Assembly (NCBI RefSeq): GCF_900114035.1
Contig: NZ_FORP01000014.1
Coordinates: 124,001-188,000 of the forward strand
Reading direction: 5' to 3'
Source: Amycolatopsis sacchari
GTDB taxonomy: Bacteria; Actinomycetota; Actinomycetes; Mycobacteriales; Pseudonocardiaceae
DNA: 64,000 bases
Shown: positions 57,185 through 64,000 of the stretch, piece by piece
Layout: every line of letters starts with the position of its first letter
Numbering within the stretch: the first letter of the stretch is position 1
Notes under the pieces: model-generated
Told to the model about the DNA's origin: nothing
Database searches by the model: none
The model's input: only the letters and a program-made list of their open reading frames with translations
Position numbers and translations under genes: made by a program

Positions 57185-58327
57185 GTGCGACTGACGCGGC
57201 TGCGCATCGCGCGGCGCAAGGCGCGCCGGATCGGCCTGCGCTACCGGACGCTGGTCGCGGTGCTCGGCGGCACGCTCGCCGTGCTGCCCGCCGGCCTCGC
57301 GAGCGCGCGGTCCGCGCAGTGGAGCGCCGTCCCGAGCGCCGAGCACAGCCGTGACGCCGCGCTCGTGCAGGGCCTCGACCCTGCTCTGGTGCGGATCGGC
57401 GTGGACGGCAGCCTGCCCCGGCGGACGTCCGTCGTCGAGCCGCTGCCGCCGGAGGAGCTGCCGAGCGGTCCACTGGGCATCCCCGGCACGGCGCTGAAGG
57501 CGTACCGCAACGCCGCCGATCTCATGGCGCGTGACCAGCCGGGCTGCCACATCGACTGGGCGCTGATCGCGAGCATCGGGCGCATCGAGTCCAACCACGC
57601 GCGCGGCGGGTACGTCGACGCGAACGGCCACACGCGCGAACCGATCCTGGGGCCGGTGCTGAACGGTGTCGGTGACGTGGCCGCGATCCCCGACACCGAC
57701 GGCGGGCGCTGGGACGGGGACACGGTGTGGGACAGGGCCGTCGGGCCGACGCAGTTCATCCCCTCGACGTGGCTCGTGTACGGAGTGGACGGCAACGGCG
57801 ACGGCGTGGCGGACCCGAACAACATCTACGACGCCACGCTCACCACCGGCCGGTACCTGTGCTCCGGCGGCCTGGACCTGGCGAACCCGGACCAGCTGCG
57901 TGCCGCGATCTACCGCTACAACAACTCCGACGTCTACGTGGACACGGTGATCCGCTGGGCGGAGGCGTACCGGAAGGGTGTGCTGCAGCTGCCGGACAGC
58001 GGCATCCCGGTCGGTGCCCCCGCCGCGCCCGCCGTGCCCGCCCCGCCGCCGGTGACGACCACCCCGGCGCCGCCGCCGGTCACGACTCCTCCTGCTGCGG
58101 TGGATCCCCGCCTCGACACGCCCACCTCGGGAAGCACGCCTCCGTCCACGCCGGACACCACGACGACCACGTTGCCCACCTGCGAGCCCCCGTCGTCGGA
58201 GCCTTCATCGACAACCCCGCCAACCTCCACGACGCCCACCCCACCGCCGACCACATGCGTACCGCCCCCGTCGCCGTCGAGCTCCGGCAGCTCGACCACG
58301 GACAGCTCGACGACGGTTACCAGCTAG
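57185..58327 (+). CDS. secreted lytic transglycosylase
   Basis: A 380-residue exported peptidoglycan lytic enzyme. A basic N terminus and a hydrophobic signal (about 22-43) are followed by a linker. The transglycosylase domain (about 95-265) has the catalytic Glu E135 in SIGRIESNHARGG and the GPTQFIPSTWLVYG, YDATLTTGRYLCSGG and RAAIYRYNNSDVYV motifs. A Pro/Thr/Ser-rich tail (about 280-380) follows and may span the wall. GTG 57185 has GGGAGGAG upstream. The gene at 50007 is a degenerate relative. Confidence 0.9.
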   Translation: MRLTRLRIARRKARRIGLRYRTLVAVLGGTLAVLPAGLASARSAQWSAVPSAEHSRDAALVQGLDPALVRIGVDGSLPRRTSVVEPLPPEELPSGPLGIPGTALKAYRNAADLMARDQPGCHIDWALIASIGRIESNHARGGYVDANGHTREPILGPVLNGVGDVAAIPDTDGGRWDGDTVWDRAVGPTQFIPSTWLVYGVDGNGDGVADPNNIYDATLTTGRYLCSGGLDLANPDQLRAAIYRYNNSDVYVDTVIRWAEAYRKGVLQLPDSGIPVGAPAAPAVPAPPPVTTTPAPPPVTTPPAAVDPRLDTPTSGSTPPSTPDTTTTTLPTCEPPSSEPSSTTPPTSTTPTPPPTTCVPPPSPSSSGSSTTDSSTTVTS

Positions 58328-58337
58328 TCTCCGAGGC

Positions 58338-59294
58338 ATGCGTGTTGCCGCGATCGACTGTGGAACGAACTCCATCCGGCTCCTGGTCGCCGAGCTGACC
58401 ACCCGCCACGACGGCACCGTCGACCTGCGTGACCTGCACCGCGAAATGCGCGTCGTGCGGCTCGGGCAGGGCGTGGACGCCACGGGCAGGCTCGCGCCGG
58501 AGGCGCTGGAGCGCACGCGCGCCGCCCTCGCCGACTACACGATCGCCGCGCGGCGCAAGGGGGTCGAGCGGGTCCGCATGGTCGCGACCTCCGCGACGCG
58601 GGACGCGAGCAACCGCGACGAGTTCTTCTCCATGACGCGCGAGGTGCTGGGCACCGAAGCCGAGGTGATCAGCGGTGATGAGGAGGCGCGCCTGTCGTTC
58701 ACCGGTGCCGTCGGCGAGCAGGACCCCGACGACGGGCCCTTCCTCGTCGTGGACGTGGGTGGCGGCTCGACGGAACTGGTCCTCGGCGACTGGAACGGCC
58801 GCGAAGCCTCGGTGACGGCGGCGAAGTCCGTCGACATCGGCTGCGTCCGCATCACCGAGCGTGCGCTGAAGTCCGATCCGCCCACTCAGGACGAGATCGC
58901 CGCCGCACGCGAGTTCGCCTCCGGGGTGCTGCGGGAGGCCTTCGACGTCGTGGACGTGGCGAAGGCGAAGACGTGGATCGGCGTGGCGGGCACCGTCACC
59001 ACGCTGTCCGCCGTCGCGCAGGAGCTGCCCGAGTACGACTCCGAGCGCACCCACCTTTCGCGACTGTCGCAGGCGCAGGTGTACCGCCTCGCCGACGAGC
59101 TGCTCGCCCAGGACCACGAAACCCGCGCCGCGAACCCGGTGATCCACCCCGGCCGCGTGGACGTGATCGGCGGGGGCGCGCTCATCGTCCGCCTGCTGGC
59201 CGAGCAGCTGGCCGAGCGCGGCGGCCCGGCCGAACTCGTCGTCAGCGAGCACGACATCCTCGACGGGATCGCGCTCTCGCTCGTGGGGGATTGA
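58338..59294 (+). CDS. Ppx/GppA family exopolyphosphatase
   Basis: A 318-residue sugar-kinase/HSP70-fold phosphatase: RVAAIDCGTNSIRLLVAEL opens the phosphate loop, VDVGGGSTELVLGD the second loop, and TWIGVAGTVTTLSAVAQELPEYD and IHPGRVDVIGGGALIVRLL follow. It releases phosphate from polyphosphate or the extra phosphate of pppGpp. It is the short two-domain form, as in mycobacterial Ppx2 at the same place (Rv1026). ATG 58338 begins 10 bp after the transglycosylase stop. Confidence 0.92.
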   Translation: MRVAAIDCGTNSIRLLVAELTTRHDGTVDLRDLHREMRVVRLGQGVDATGRLAPEALERTRAALADYTIAARRKGVERVRMVATSATRDASNRDEFFSMTREVLGTEAEVISGDEEARLSFTGAVGEQDPDDGPFLVVDVGGGSTELVLGDWNGREASVTAAKSVDIGCVRITERALKSDPPTQDEIAAAREFASGVLREAFDVVDVAKAKTWIGVAGTVTTLSAVAQELPEYDSERTHLSRLSQAQVYRLADELLAQDHETRAANPVIHPGRVDVIGGGALIVRLLAEQLAERGGPAELVVSEHDILDGIALSLVGD

Positions 59295-59414
59295 CAGCCT
59301 GCCAGGCTGTCCGGTCGAGCTTGTGCGAGCACCTGACTTTAGTCGGGTTTTTGTTCCGGTTTACCGAAACGCCCGGTAGGTTCCTGCTCACCCTTTGGTG
59401 AGGAGGAGTTTTCC

Positions 59415-61133
59415 TTGAGACGAACCAGGTTGCTCATCGCCGCGCTCGCGGTACCGCTGATCGGCGGAATCGTGGTCGCCGGGCCGACCGCCGCGGCACA
59501 ACCGCAGCTTTCGGGCGCCGCCACGGAGTTCACGGTGCTGACCGCGGCCGGGCAGAGCGTCGGCGCGGCCGAGAAGGCGATCCGTGACGCGGGCGGCACG
59601 GTGCTGCACACCAACGCCGCCGTCGGCCTGATCACCGCCAGCGCCCCGGCGAACGGCTTCGTCCAGCGCGTCTCCGCGAACCGCGCGGTGTACGGCGCGG
59701 CGAAGGCGACGTCGATCGGCAAGGCGCCGCGGGACAAGGCGACCAGCAAGCCGGACCTCGCCGAGAAGGACTCGCGCGGGGCGGCGAAGAAGCCGGTCAC
59801 CAAGAAGCCCGCGCCCGTCGGTACCGACCCGCTGGACGACCAGCTGTGGGGCCTGAAGTCCGTGCGCTCGGACCTCGCGCGCACCGTGCAGCCGGGTGAC
59901 AAGCGCGTGAAGGTCGGCATCATCGACACCGGTGTGGACGGTTCGCACCCGGACATCGCGCCGAACTTCGACGCCGCCGACTCCCGCAACTTCACCCGTG
60001 ACATCCCCACCGACGAGACCGGCGCGGTCGTCGACGGCCCGTGCGAGTACCGCGGTTGCGTGGACCCCGCCGACCACGACGACAACGGTCACGGCACGCA
60101 CGTCGCCGGCACGATCGCGGCGGCCGCCAACGGGTTCGGCGTTTCGGGCGTCGCCCCGAACGTCACCATCGTCAACCTGCGCGCCGGGCAGGACTCGGGC
60201 TTCTTCTTCCTGCAGCCCGCCGTGGACGCGCTGACCTACGCCGGGGACGCGGGGATCGACGTGGTCAACATGTCGTTCTACGTGGACCCGTGGCTGTACA
60301 ACTGCGCGAACAACCCGGCCGACACGCCGGAGCAGCGGCTCGAACAGCGCACGATCGTCGAGTCGATCAACCGGGCGCTGAACTACGCCTACCGCAAGGG
60401 TGTGACGTCGGTCGTCGCGCTGGGCAACCAGCACACCGACCTCGGCGCGCCGCAGCCGGACACCACGAGCCCGGACTACCCGGCGAACGCCACGTACCCC
60501 CGCACGATCGACAACGCGACCTGCCTGTCGCTGCCGGTCGAGGGCCCGCACACCATCGGTGTGAGCTCGTTCGGCCCGTCGGGTGCCAAGGCCGACTACT
60601 CCAACTACGGCCTGGAGCAGATCTCGGTGTCCGCGCCCGGCGGCTACTACCGTGACGGCTTCGGCACGGACTGGTACCGCACCAACGAGAACGAGATCCT
60701 TTCCGCGTACCCGAAGAACGTCGGTGTCGCGGAGGGGAACATCGACGCGGCGGGCAACGTGACGCCGGACGGTGCGGCGCTCGGGGTCCAGAAGGCGGTC
60801 GCGCCGGACGGCCGCGTGGGCTACTACCAGTTCCTGCAGGGCACGTCGATGGCCACCCCGCACGCCACGGGCGTCGCCGCGCTGATCGTTTCGCAGTACG
60901 GCAAGCCGGGCCGCGGCGGGTTCGGGCTGAGCCCGGACGTCGTGCAGAGGGTGATCGAGGGGACGGCCGCGCCGATCCCGTGCCCCGTACCGCGCACGGT
61001 CGATTATCTCGACGAGGGCCGGGACGCCTCGTTCACCGCGACCTGCCAGGGTTCACCGCAGTTCAACGGCTTCTACGGCCACGGCGCCGTGGACGCCTAC
61101 GCGGCGGTGACGCGGGGCGGGCCGCTGACCTGA
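59415..61133 (+). CDS. secreted S8 subtilisin-like peptidase
   Basis: A 572-residue exported protease. The signal peptide (about 1-30) is RRTRLLIAALAVPLIGGIVVAG, followed by an I9-like prodomain (about 35-90) and a Lys-rich linker. The subtilase catalytic triad is complete: D171 in VGIIDTGVDGSH, H226 in NGHGTHVAGT and S478 in GTSMATPHATG. It degrades proteins outside the cell; its targets are unknown. TTG 59415 follows AGGAGG. A perfect terminator hairpin comes 14 bp after its stop. Confidence 0.94.
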   Translation: MRRTRLLIAALAVPLIGGIVVAGPTAAAQPQLSGAATEFTVLTAAGQSVGAAEKAIRDAGGTVLHTNAAVGLITASAPANGFVQRVSANRAVYGAAKATSIGKAPRDKATSKPDLAEKDSRGAAKKPVTKKPAPVGTDPLDDQLWGLKSVRSDLARTVQPGDKRVKVGIIDTGVDGSHPDIAPNFDAADSRNFTRDIPTDETGAVVDGPCEYRGCVDPADHDDNGHGTHVAGTIAAAANGFGVSGVAPNVTIVNLRAGQDSGFFFLQPAVDALTYAGDAGIDVVNMSFYVDPWLYNCANNPADTPEQRLEQRTIVESINRALNYAYRKGVTSVVALGNQHTDLGAPQPDTTSPDYPANATYPRTIDNATCLSLPVEGPHTIGVSSFGPSGAKADYSNYGLEQISVSAPGGYYRDGFGTDWYRTNENEILSAYPKNVGVAEGNIDAAGNVTPDGAALGVQKAVAPDGRVGYYQFLQGTSMATPHATGVAALIVSQYGKPGRGGFGLSPDVVQRVIEGTAAPIPCPVPRTVDYLDEGRDASFTATCQGSPQFNGFYGHGAVDAYAAVTRGGPLT

Positions 61134-61147
61134 GGTCGCTGACGAAG

Positions 61148-61179
61148 ACAGCCGGTCTCCTCGCGGGGAGACCGGCTGT
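61148..61179 (+). terminator. terminator after the subtilase gene
   Basis: A perfect 13-bp stem pairs 61148-61160 with 61167-61179 around a 6-nt loop, followed by TTTTC, 14 bp past the stop codon. It has the full form of an intrinsic terminator. Confidence 0.88.
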
Positions 61180-61221
61180 TTTCGTTGCAACCCGTGTGGC
61201 TCGTCGTTCCGTCTTCGGGGC

Positions 61222-61686
61222 ATGCGGCTGCTCGTCCTGTTGATTTTGTTGCTGGTGACGGCGTGCGGTGCCCGGCTGGGCGGGCCACAGCTGAAGGCGT
61301 GCCCGGCGATCGCGGTGCTGACGGGCATGACGATCGACGTCGCGCCCACGGTCGCGTCCCGGTACGACCGGCTGGATGTTGACGTGTGCTGGGACGGCGC
61401 TTGCCACACCTACCCGGTACCACTGTCCCCGGCGCCGACGCCCGTGGCGCCGAGCTGCACAGGCACCGCCCCCGACGACGCGTGCGCGGCGAGGATGCGG
61501 GAGACCGGCGGGAAGGTGGGCTTCGTGGCGATCCCCGGCCTGCCCGCCGCTCCGGTGCAGGTGACCACAGCGGGCAACACGATCACCGTGACCCCGTCGG
61601 CGGTGCCACCCCGCGATCCCGACTGCGGCAGCGGCGGCACCCAGGCCCACCTCGTTCTCGACGAGCGCGGTCTCCGGGCGCGTTAG
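61222..61686 (+). CDS. small putative lipoprotein
   Basis: A 154-residue secreted lipoprotein of unknown family. The signal RLLVLLILLLVTAC gives lipid Cys at about C15. The mature part has five Cys (in PQLKACPAI, VDVCWDGAC, PSCTG and ACAARM), which suggests disulfides, and a Pro/Thr-rich middle. No known domain is visible. After its stop, 61687-61871 holds only a 13-bp direct repeat, ATGATCGTCACGG, at 61762 and 61811. Confidence 0.75.
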   Translation: MRLLVLLILLLVTACGARLGGPQLKACPAIAVLTGMTIDVAPTVASRYDRLDVDVCWDGACHTYPVPLSPAPTPVAPSCTGTAPDDACAARMRETGGKVGFVAIPGLPAAPVQVTTAGNTITVTPSAVPPRDPDCGSGGTQAHLVLDERGLRAR

Positions 61687-61871
61687 CGGTTGCTACTGCC
61701 CGGGCCCGGAGGCCGCCAGGTCCGGGACTCGCCGCGGAGCGCCGACAGCCCGGCGAACCGCCATGATCGTCACGGCGGATACCGGCAACCACCCCCGCGA
61801 AAGTCCGCCCATGATCGTCACGGGCCCCTTCGGTCCCACGTTCGTCCCATGCCCGCTTTGACGCAGCCCAC

Positions 61872-63335
61872 CTACCTGTTCGAACTGCCCGCCACGAAGG
61901 CCGCCAGGTCCTTCGACTGCTGCACCCGCGAAGGCTCGTGGACGTACATCATGTGACCCGCCGGGTAGTACGCCGTCTCGATGTTTTCGCGCAGTTCCTC
62001 CGGGATCTGCAGGCGCGCAAGGACGTGCTCGGCCGCGTAGTACGGCGTCGCGCCGTCGTAGTAGCCGAGCGCGACGTGCACCTTCAGGTGCGGGTTGGCC
62101 CGCATCGCCGCACTCAGCGCGTCCACCGCCGAAACCGACCGGCCCTCGAAATCGGTGTACGACCAGTTCCGGAACACCTCCGAGGACAGCACCTCGTACG
62201 GCAGGTCGTTCTCGTACCCCAGCTCACTGCGCACATAGTGGTTGAACGCGGCCGAGTAGGCGCCGACGATCCGCGAGACCGACGCGTCGTCGCTCATGTG
62301 CTCGCGGCCGCCGTCCGGCTCCCACGTGGTGAACCGCCCGTCCATGCGGCCCGTCGTCAGCCCGCGGTCGCGCAGGAGCTCGGTGAAGAACCGGACGTGC
62401 TCGATGCGCAGGTCCACTCTGTCCACATAGGACTCGTCGAGCCCGGTGAGCGACGCCAGCGTCCGCACCGCCTCGGTGCGTTCCTCGCGGGGCAGGCGGG
62501 CGCCGCGCTCCAGCGCGTACGGCAGCTCGCGCGCGGCGAACTCCTCGGCGTCGGCGAGCACGTCGTCGAGCGGGCGGTCGCCGTGCAGGCCGTGGTAGTG
62601 CGCGATGGCCGCGTACGTCGGCACGAACAGCGGGTACGGCTTGTCGTTGCCCTCGGTGAAGCGGATCGTGCCCATGTCGAGCACCGACGAGATGAGCATC
62701 AGGCCGTTGAGGTACAGCCCGTGCCGCTCCTGCAGGTGCGCGGCGAGCGCGGCGGCCCGCAGCGTGCCGTACGACTCGCCGGCGAGGTACTTCGGCGACA
62801 GCCACCGGCCGTTGCGCGAGGTCCACAGGCGGATGATCTCGCCGACCGACTCGATGTCCGGCGTGAACCCGTGGAACTCCTTCGGCTTCTCCCCGGTCAC
62901 GGGGCGTGAGTAGCCGGTGGCGACGGGGTCGATGAACACCAGGTCGCTGTGCGTGAGCAGCGTCTCGGGGTTGTCGGCGAGGCGGTACGGCGGCGGCTCG
63001 GGCGCGTCGACGTCCCCGGACACCACGCGCCGCGGCCCCATCAGGCCCAGGTGCAGCCACACGCTCGCCGAACCGGGCCCGCCGTTGAAGGCGAACGTGA
63101 CGGGCCGGGAGCCGGGGTCGGCGTCGTCGAGCGTGTACGACGTGAGGAACACCTCGGCCTTGGCCTGGTGCCCCTCGAACTTGCCGTCGGTGAGCACCTC
63201 CTTGCGCAGCACCACGCGGCCGGTGCGGGTGGTGTAGGCCAGCTTGCGCCGCTTCACGGTCAGCGTGTGCTGGGTGGTGACCAGGTCGTCGGCCGGTTCC
63301 GGTGCCTTCGGCTCCGTGGATTCCTCGTCGGGCAT
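61872..63335 (-). CDS. S10 family serine carboxypeptidase
   Basis: A 487-residue peptidase that removes C-terminal residues. The oxyanion stretch FAFNGGPGSASVWLHLG lies near 80-97 and the nucleophile GESYGT near 185-190. Asp in HVALGYYDGATPYYA and His in YYPAGHMMYVHEP complete the triad. No signal peptide is seen, so it is probably cytosolic, as in many actinobacterial S10 relatives. ATG 63335 is divergent from a uracil-DNA glycosylase, 22 bp away. Confidence 0.92.
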   Translation of the reverse strand: MPDEESTEPKAPEPADDLVTTQHTLTVKRRKLAYTTRTGRVVLRKEVLTDGKFEGHQAKAEVFLTSYTLDDADPGSRPVTFAFNGGPGSASVWLHLGLMGPRRVVSGDVDAPEPPPYRLADNPETLLTHSDLVFIDPVATGYSRPVTGEKPKEFHGFTPDIESVGEIIRLWTSRNGRWLSPKYLAGESYGTLRAAALAAHLQERHGLYLNGLMLISSVLDMGTIRFTEGNDKPYPLFVPTYAAIAHYHGLHGDRPLDDVLADAEEFAARELPYALERGARLPREERTEAVRTLASLTGLDESYVDRVDLRIEHVRFFTELLRDRGLTTGRMDGRFTTWEPDGGREHMSDDASVSRIVGAYSAAFNHYVRSELGYENDLPYEVLSSEVFRNWSYTDFEGRSVSAVDALSAAMRANPHLKVHVALGYYDGATPYYAAEHVLARLQIPEELRENIETAYYPAGHMMYVHEPSRVQQSKDLAAFVAGSSNR

Positions 63336-63357
63336 GCGGACAACTTACTTTGGAGGG

Positions 63358-64000
63358 GTGACGAAGATCAGGCCCGCCACGATCGCGGAGCTGGACGAGG
63401 CGATCGCCGACTGCCGGCGTTGTCCGCGCCTGGTGGCGTGGCGCGAAGAGGTCGCCAGGAAGAAGCGCGCGGCGTTCGCGGACGAAACGTACTGGGGCCG
63501 TCCGGTCCCCGGAATCGGCCCGGCCGACGCCTCGCTGGCGATCGTCGGCCTCGCCCCCGCCGCCCACGGGGGAAACCGGACCGGCCGGATGTTCACCGGC
63601 GACCGGTCCGGCGACGTGCTGTTCCAGGCGCTCTACGACGTCGGGCTGGCGTCGCAGCCCACGTCGACGCACCGCGGCGACGGGCTGGAGCTGTACGGCA
63701 CGCGCATCACCGCGCCCGTGCACTGCGCGCCCCCGGCGAACAAGCCGCTGCCCGCCGAGCGGGACGCGTGCCGCCCGTGGCTGGTGCGGGAACTGGAGCT
63801 GCTGCGCCCGCGGCTGAAGGCGGTCGTGGTGCTCGGCGCGTTCGGCTGGCAGGCGCTGCTGCCGGTGCTGGCGCAGACGTGGCCGGTGCCACGGCCCGCG
63901 CCGAAGTTCGGGCACGGCGTGGAGGTCGTGCTGGGGGAGGAGCTGCACCTGTTCGGGTGCTACCACGTGTCCCAGCAGAACACCTTCACCGGGCGCCTGA
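63358..64000 (+). CDS. family 5 uracil-DNA glycosylase (UdgB), 3' truncated by the window
   Basis: The first 214 residues of a DNA-repair glycosylase that removes uracil and related lesions; the last few residues lie beyond the right edge. The motif GLAPAAHGGNRTGRMFTGD (about 65-83) and a late HVSQQNTFTGRL match family 5 (UdgB). Cys residues in CRRC (about 21-24), CAPP and the later ACRP would bind a 4Fe-4S cluster. GTG 63358 follows GGAGG. It is divergent from the S10 peptidase gene. Confidence 0.92.
   Translation, partial: MTKIRPATIAELDEAIADCRRCPRLVAWREEVARKKRAAFADETYWGRPVPGIGPADASLAIVGLAPAAHGGNRTGRMFTGDRSGDVLFQALYDVGLASQPTSTHRGDGLELYGTRITAPVHCAPPANKPLPAERDACRPWLVRELELLRPRLKAVVVLGAFGWQALLPVLAQTWPVPRPAPKFGHGVEVVLGEELHLFGCYHVSQQNTFTGRL

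Noticed and set aside
61762-61823. 13-bp direct repeat ATGATCGTCACGG as an attachment site
   Set aside because: Only two copies 49 bp apart in a short spacer, with no integrase or element between them.

Overview
The window is high-GC actinobacterial chromosome. GTG and TTG starts are common, genes are packed head to tail, and several families are typical of Pseudonocardiaceae-like actinomycetes: F420-dependent luciferase-like oxidoreductases, an RpfB-type resuscitation factor, an ECF41-like sigma factor and EfeUOB. Amycolatopsis or a close relative is my best guess, from gene style only. There is no sign of phage, plasmid, insertion-sequence genes or CRISPR.

Most of positions 5.1-59.3 kb follow the gene order I recall from Mycobacterium tuberculosis Rv1007c-Rv1026: metG, tatD, rpfB, ksgA, ispE, a Pks16-like acyl-AMP ligase, pth, rplY, prs, glmU, tRNA-Gln, mfd, mazG, eno, ftsB-like, DUF501 and ppx. 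The backbone serves translation (metG, ksgA, pth, rplY, tRNA-Gln), envelope precursors (ispE, glmU, lytic transglycosylase, RpfB), central metabolism (eno, prs) and repair (mfd, mazG). Accessory blocks are spliced into it.

Region by region. 1-5.1 kb: a partial FAD oxidase, a DUF4185 protein, a GH25-like protein, and a DrrAB-type exporter with a PadR regulator and a clear palindromic operator. 5.1-10.4 kb: metG-tatD-rpfB-ksgA. 10.4-11.8 kb: a SAM-I riboswitch, a Cys-rich leader peptide, a possible attenuator hairpin and an orphan MetN-like protein whose ATPase motifs are largely lost. 11.9-14.0 kb: divergent MFS pump and TetR regulator. 14.0-21.1 kb: ispE, ABC-F, ECF41-like sigma factor, MarR plus FAD oxidoreductase, acyl-AMP ligase. 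21.1-22.1 kb: about 1 kb without genes, holding GGGAAGCGCTTTCC-type repeats, an 82-nt cloverleaf-forming palindrome and low-complexity CAG/CCA-rich DNA. 22.1-30.2 kb: a mostly minus-strand block (DivIVA-like, pth, rplY, LLM oxidoreductase, prs, glmU, GGDEF protein, tRNA-Gln). 30.3-37.6 kb: desaturase, regulators and small redox enzymes with divergent operators. 37.7-43.2 kb: mfd, SurA-like lipoprotein, mazG. 43.2-54.7 kb: an accessory insertion between mazG and eno with an Lrp regulator, SDR, esterase, the efeUOB iron operon behind an IdeR-like box, a lytic-transglycosylase-like protein lacking its catalytic Glu, and a three-gene operon of mutually similar proteins that I do not recognise. 54.7-64 kb: eno to ppx, a subtilase, an S10 carboxypeptidase and a partial family-5 uracil-DNA glycosylase.

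The best candidates for undescribed biology are the three-paralog operon (50746-52930), the SAM riboswitch / Cys leader / degenerate MetN unit (10547-11823), and the three-hairpin cloverleaf (21529-21610).
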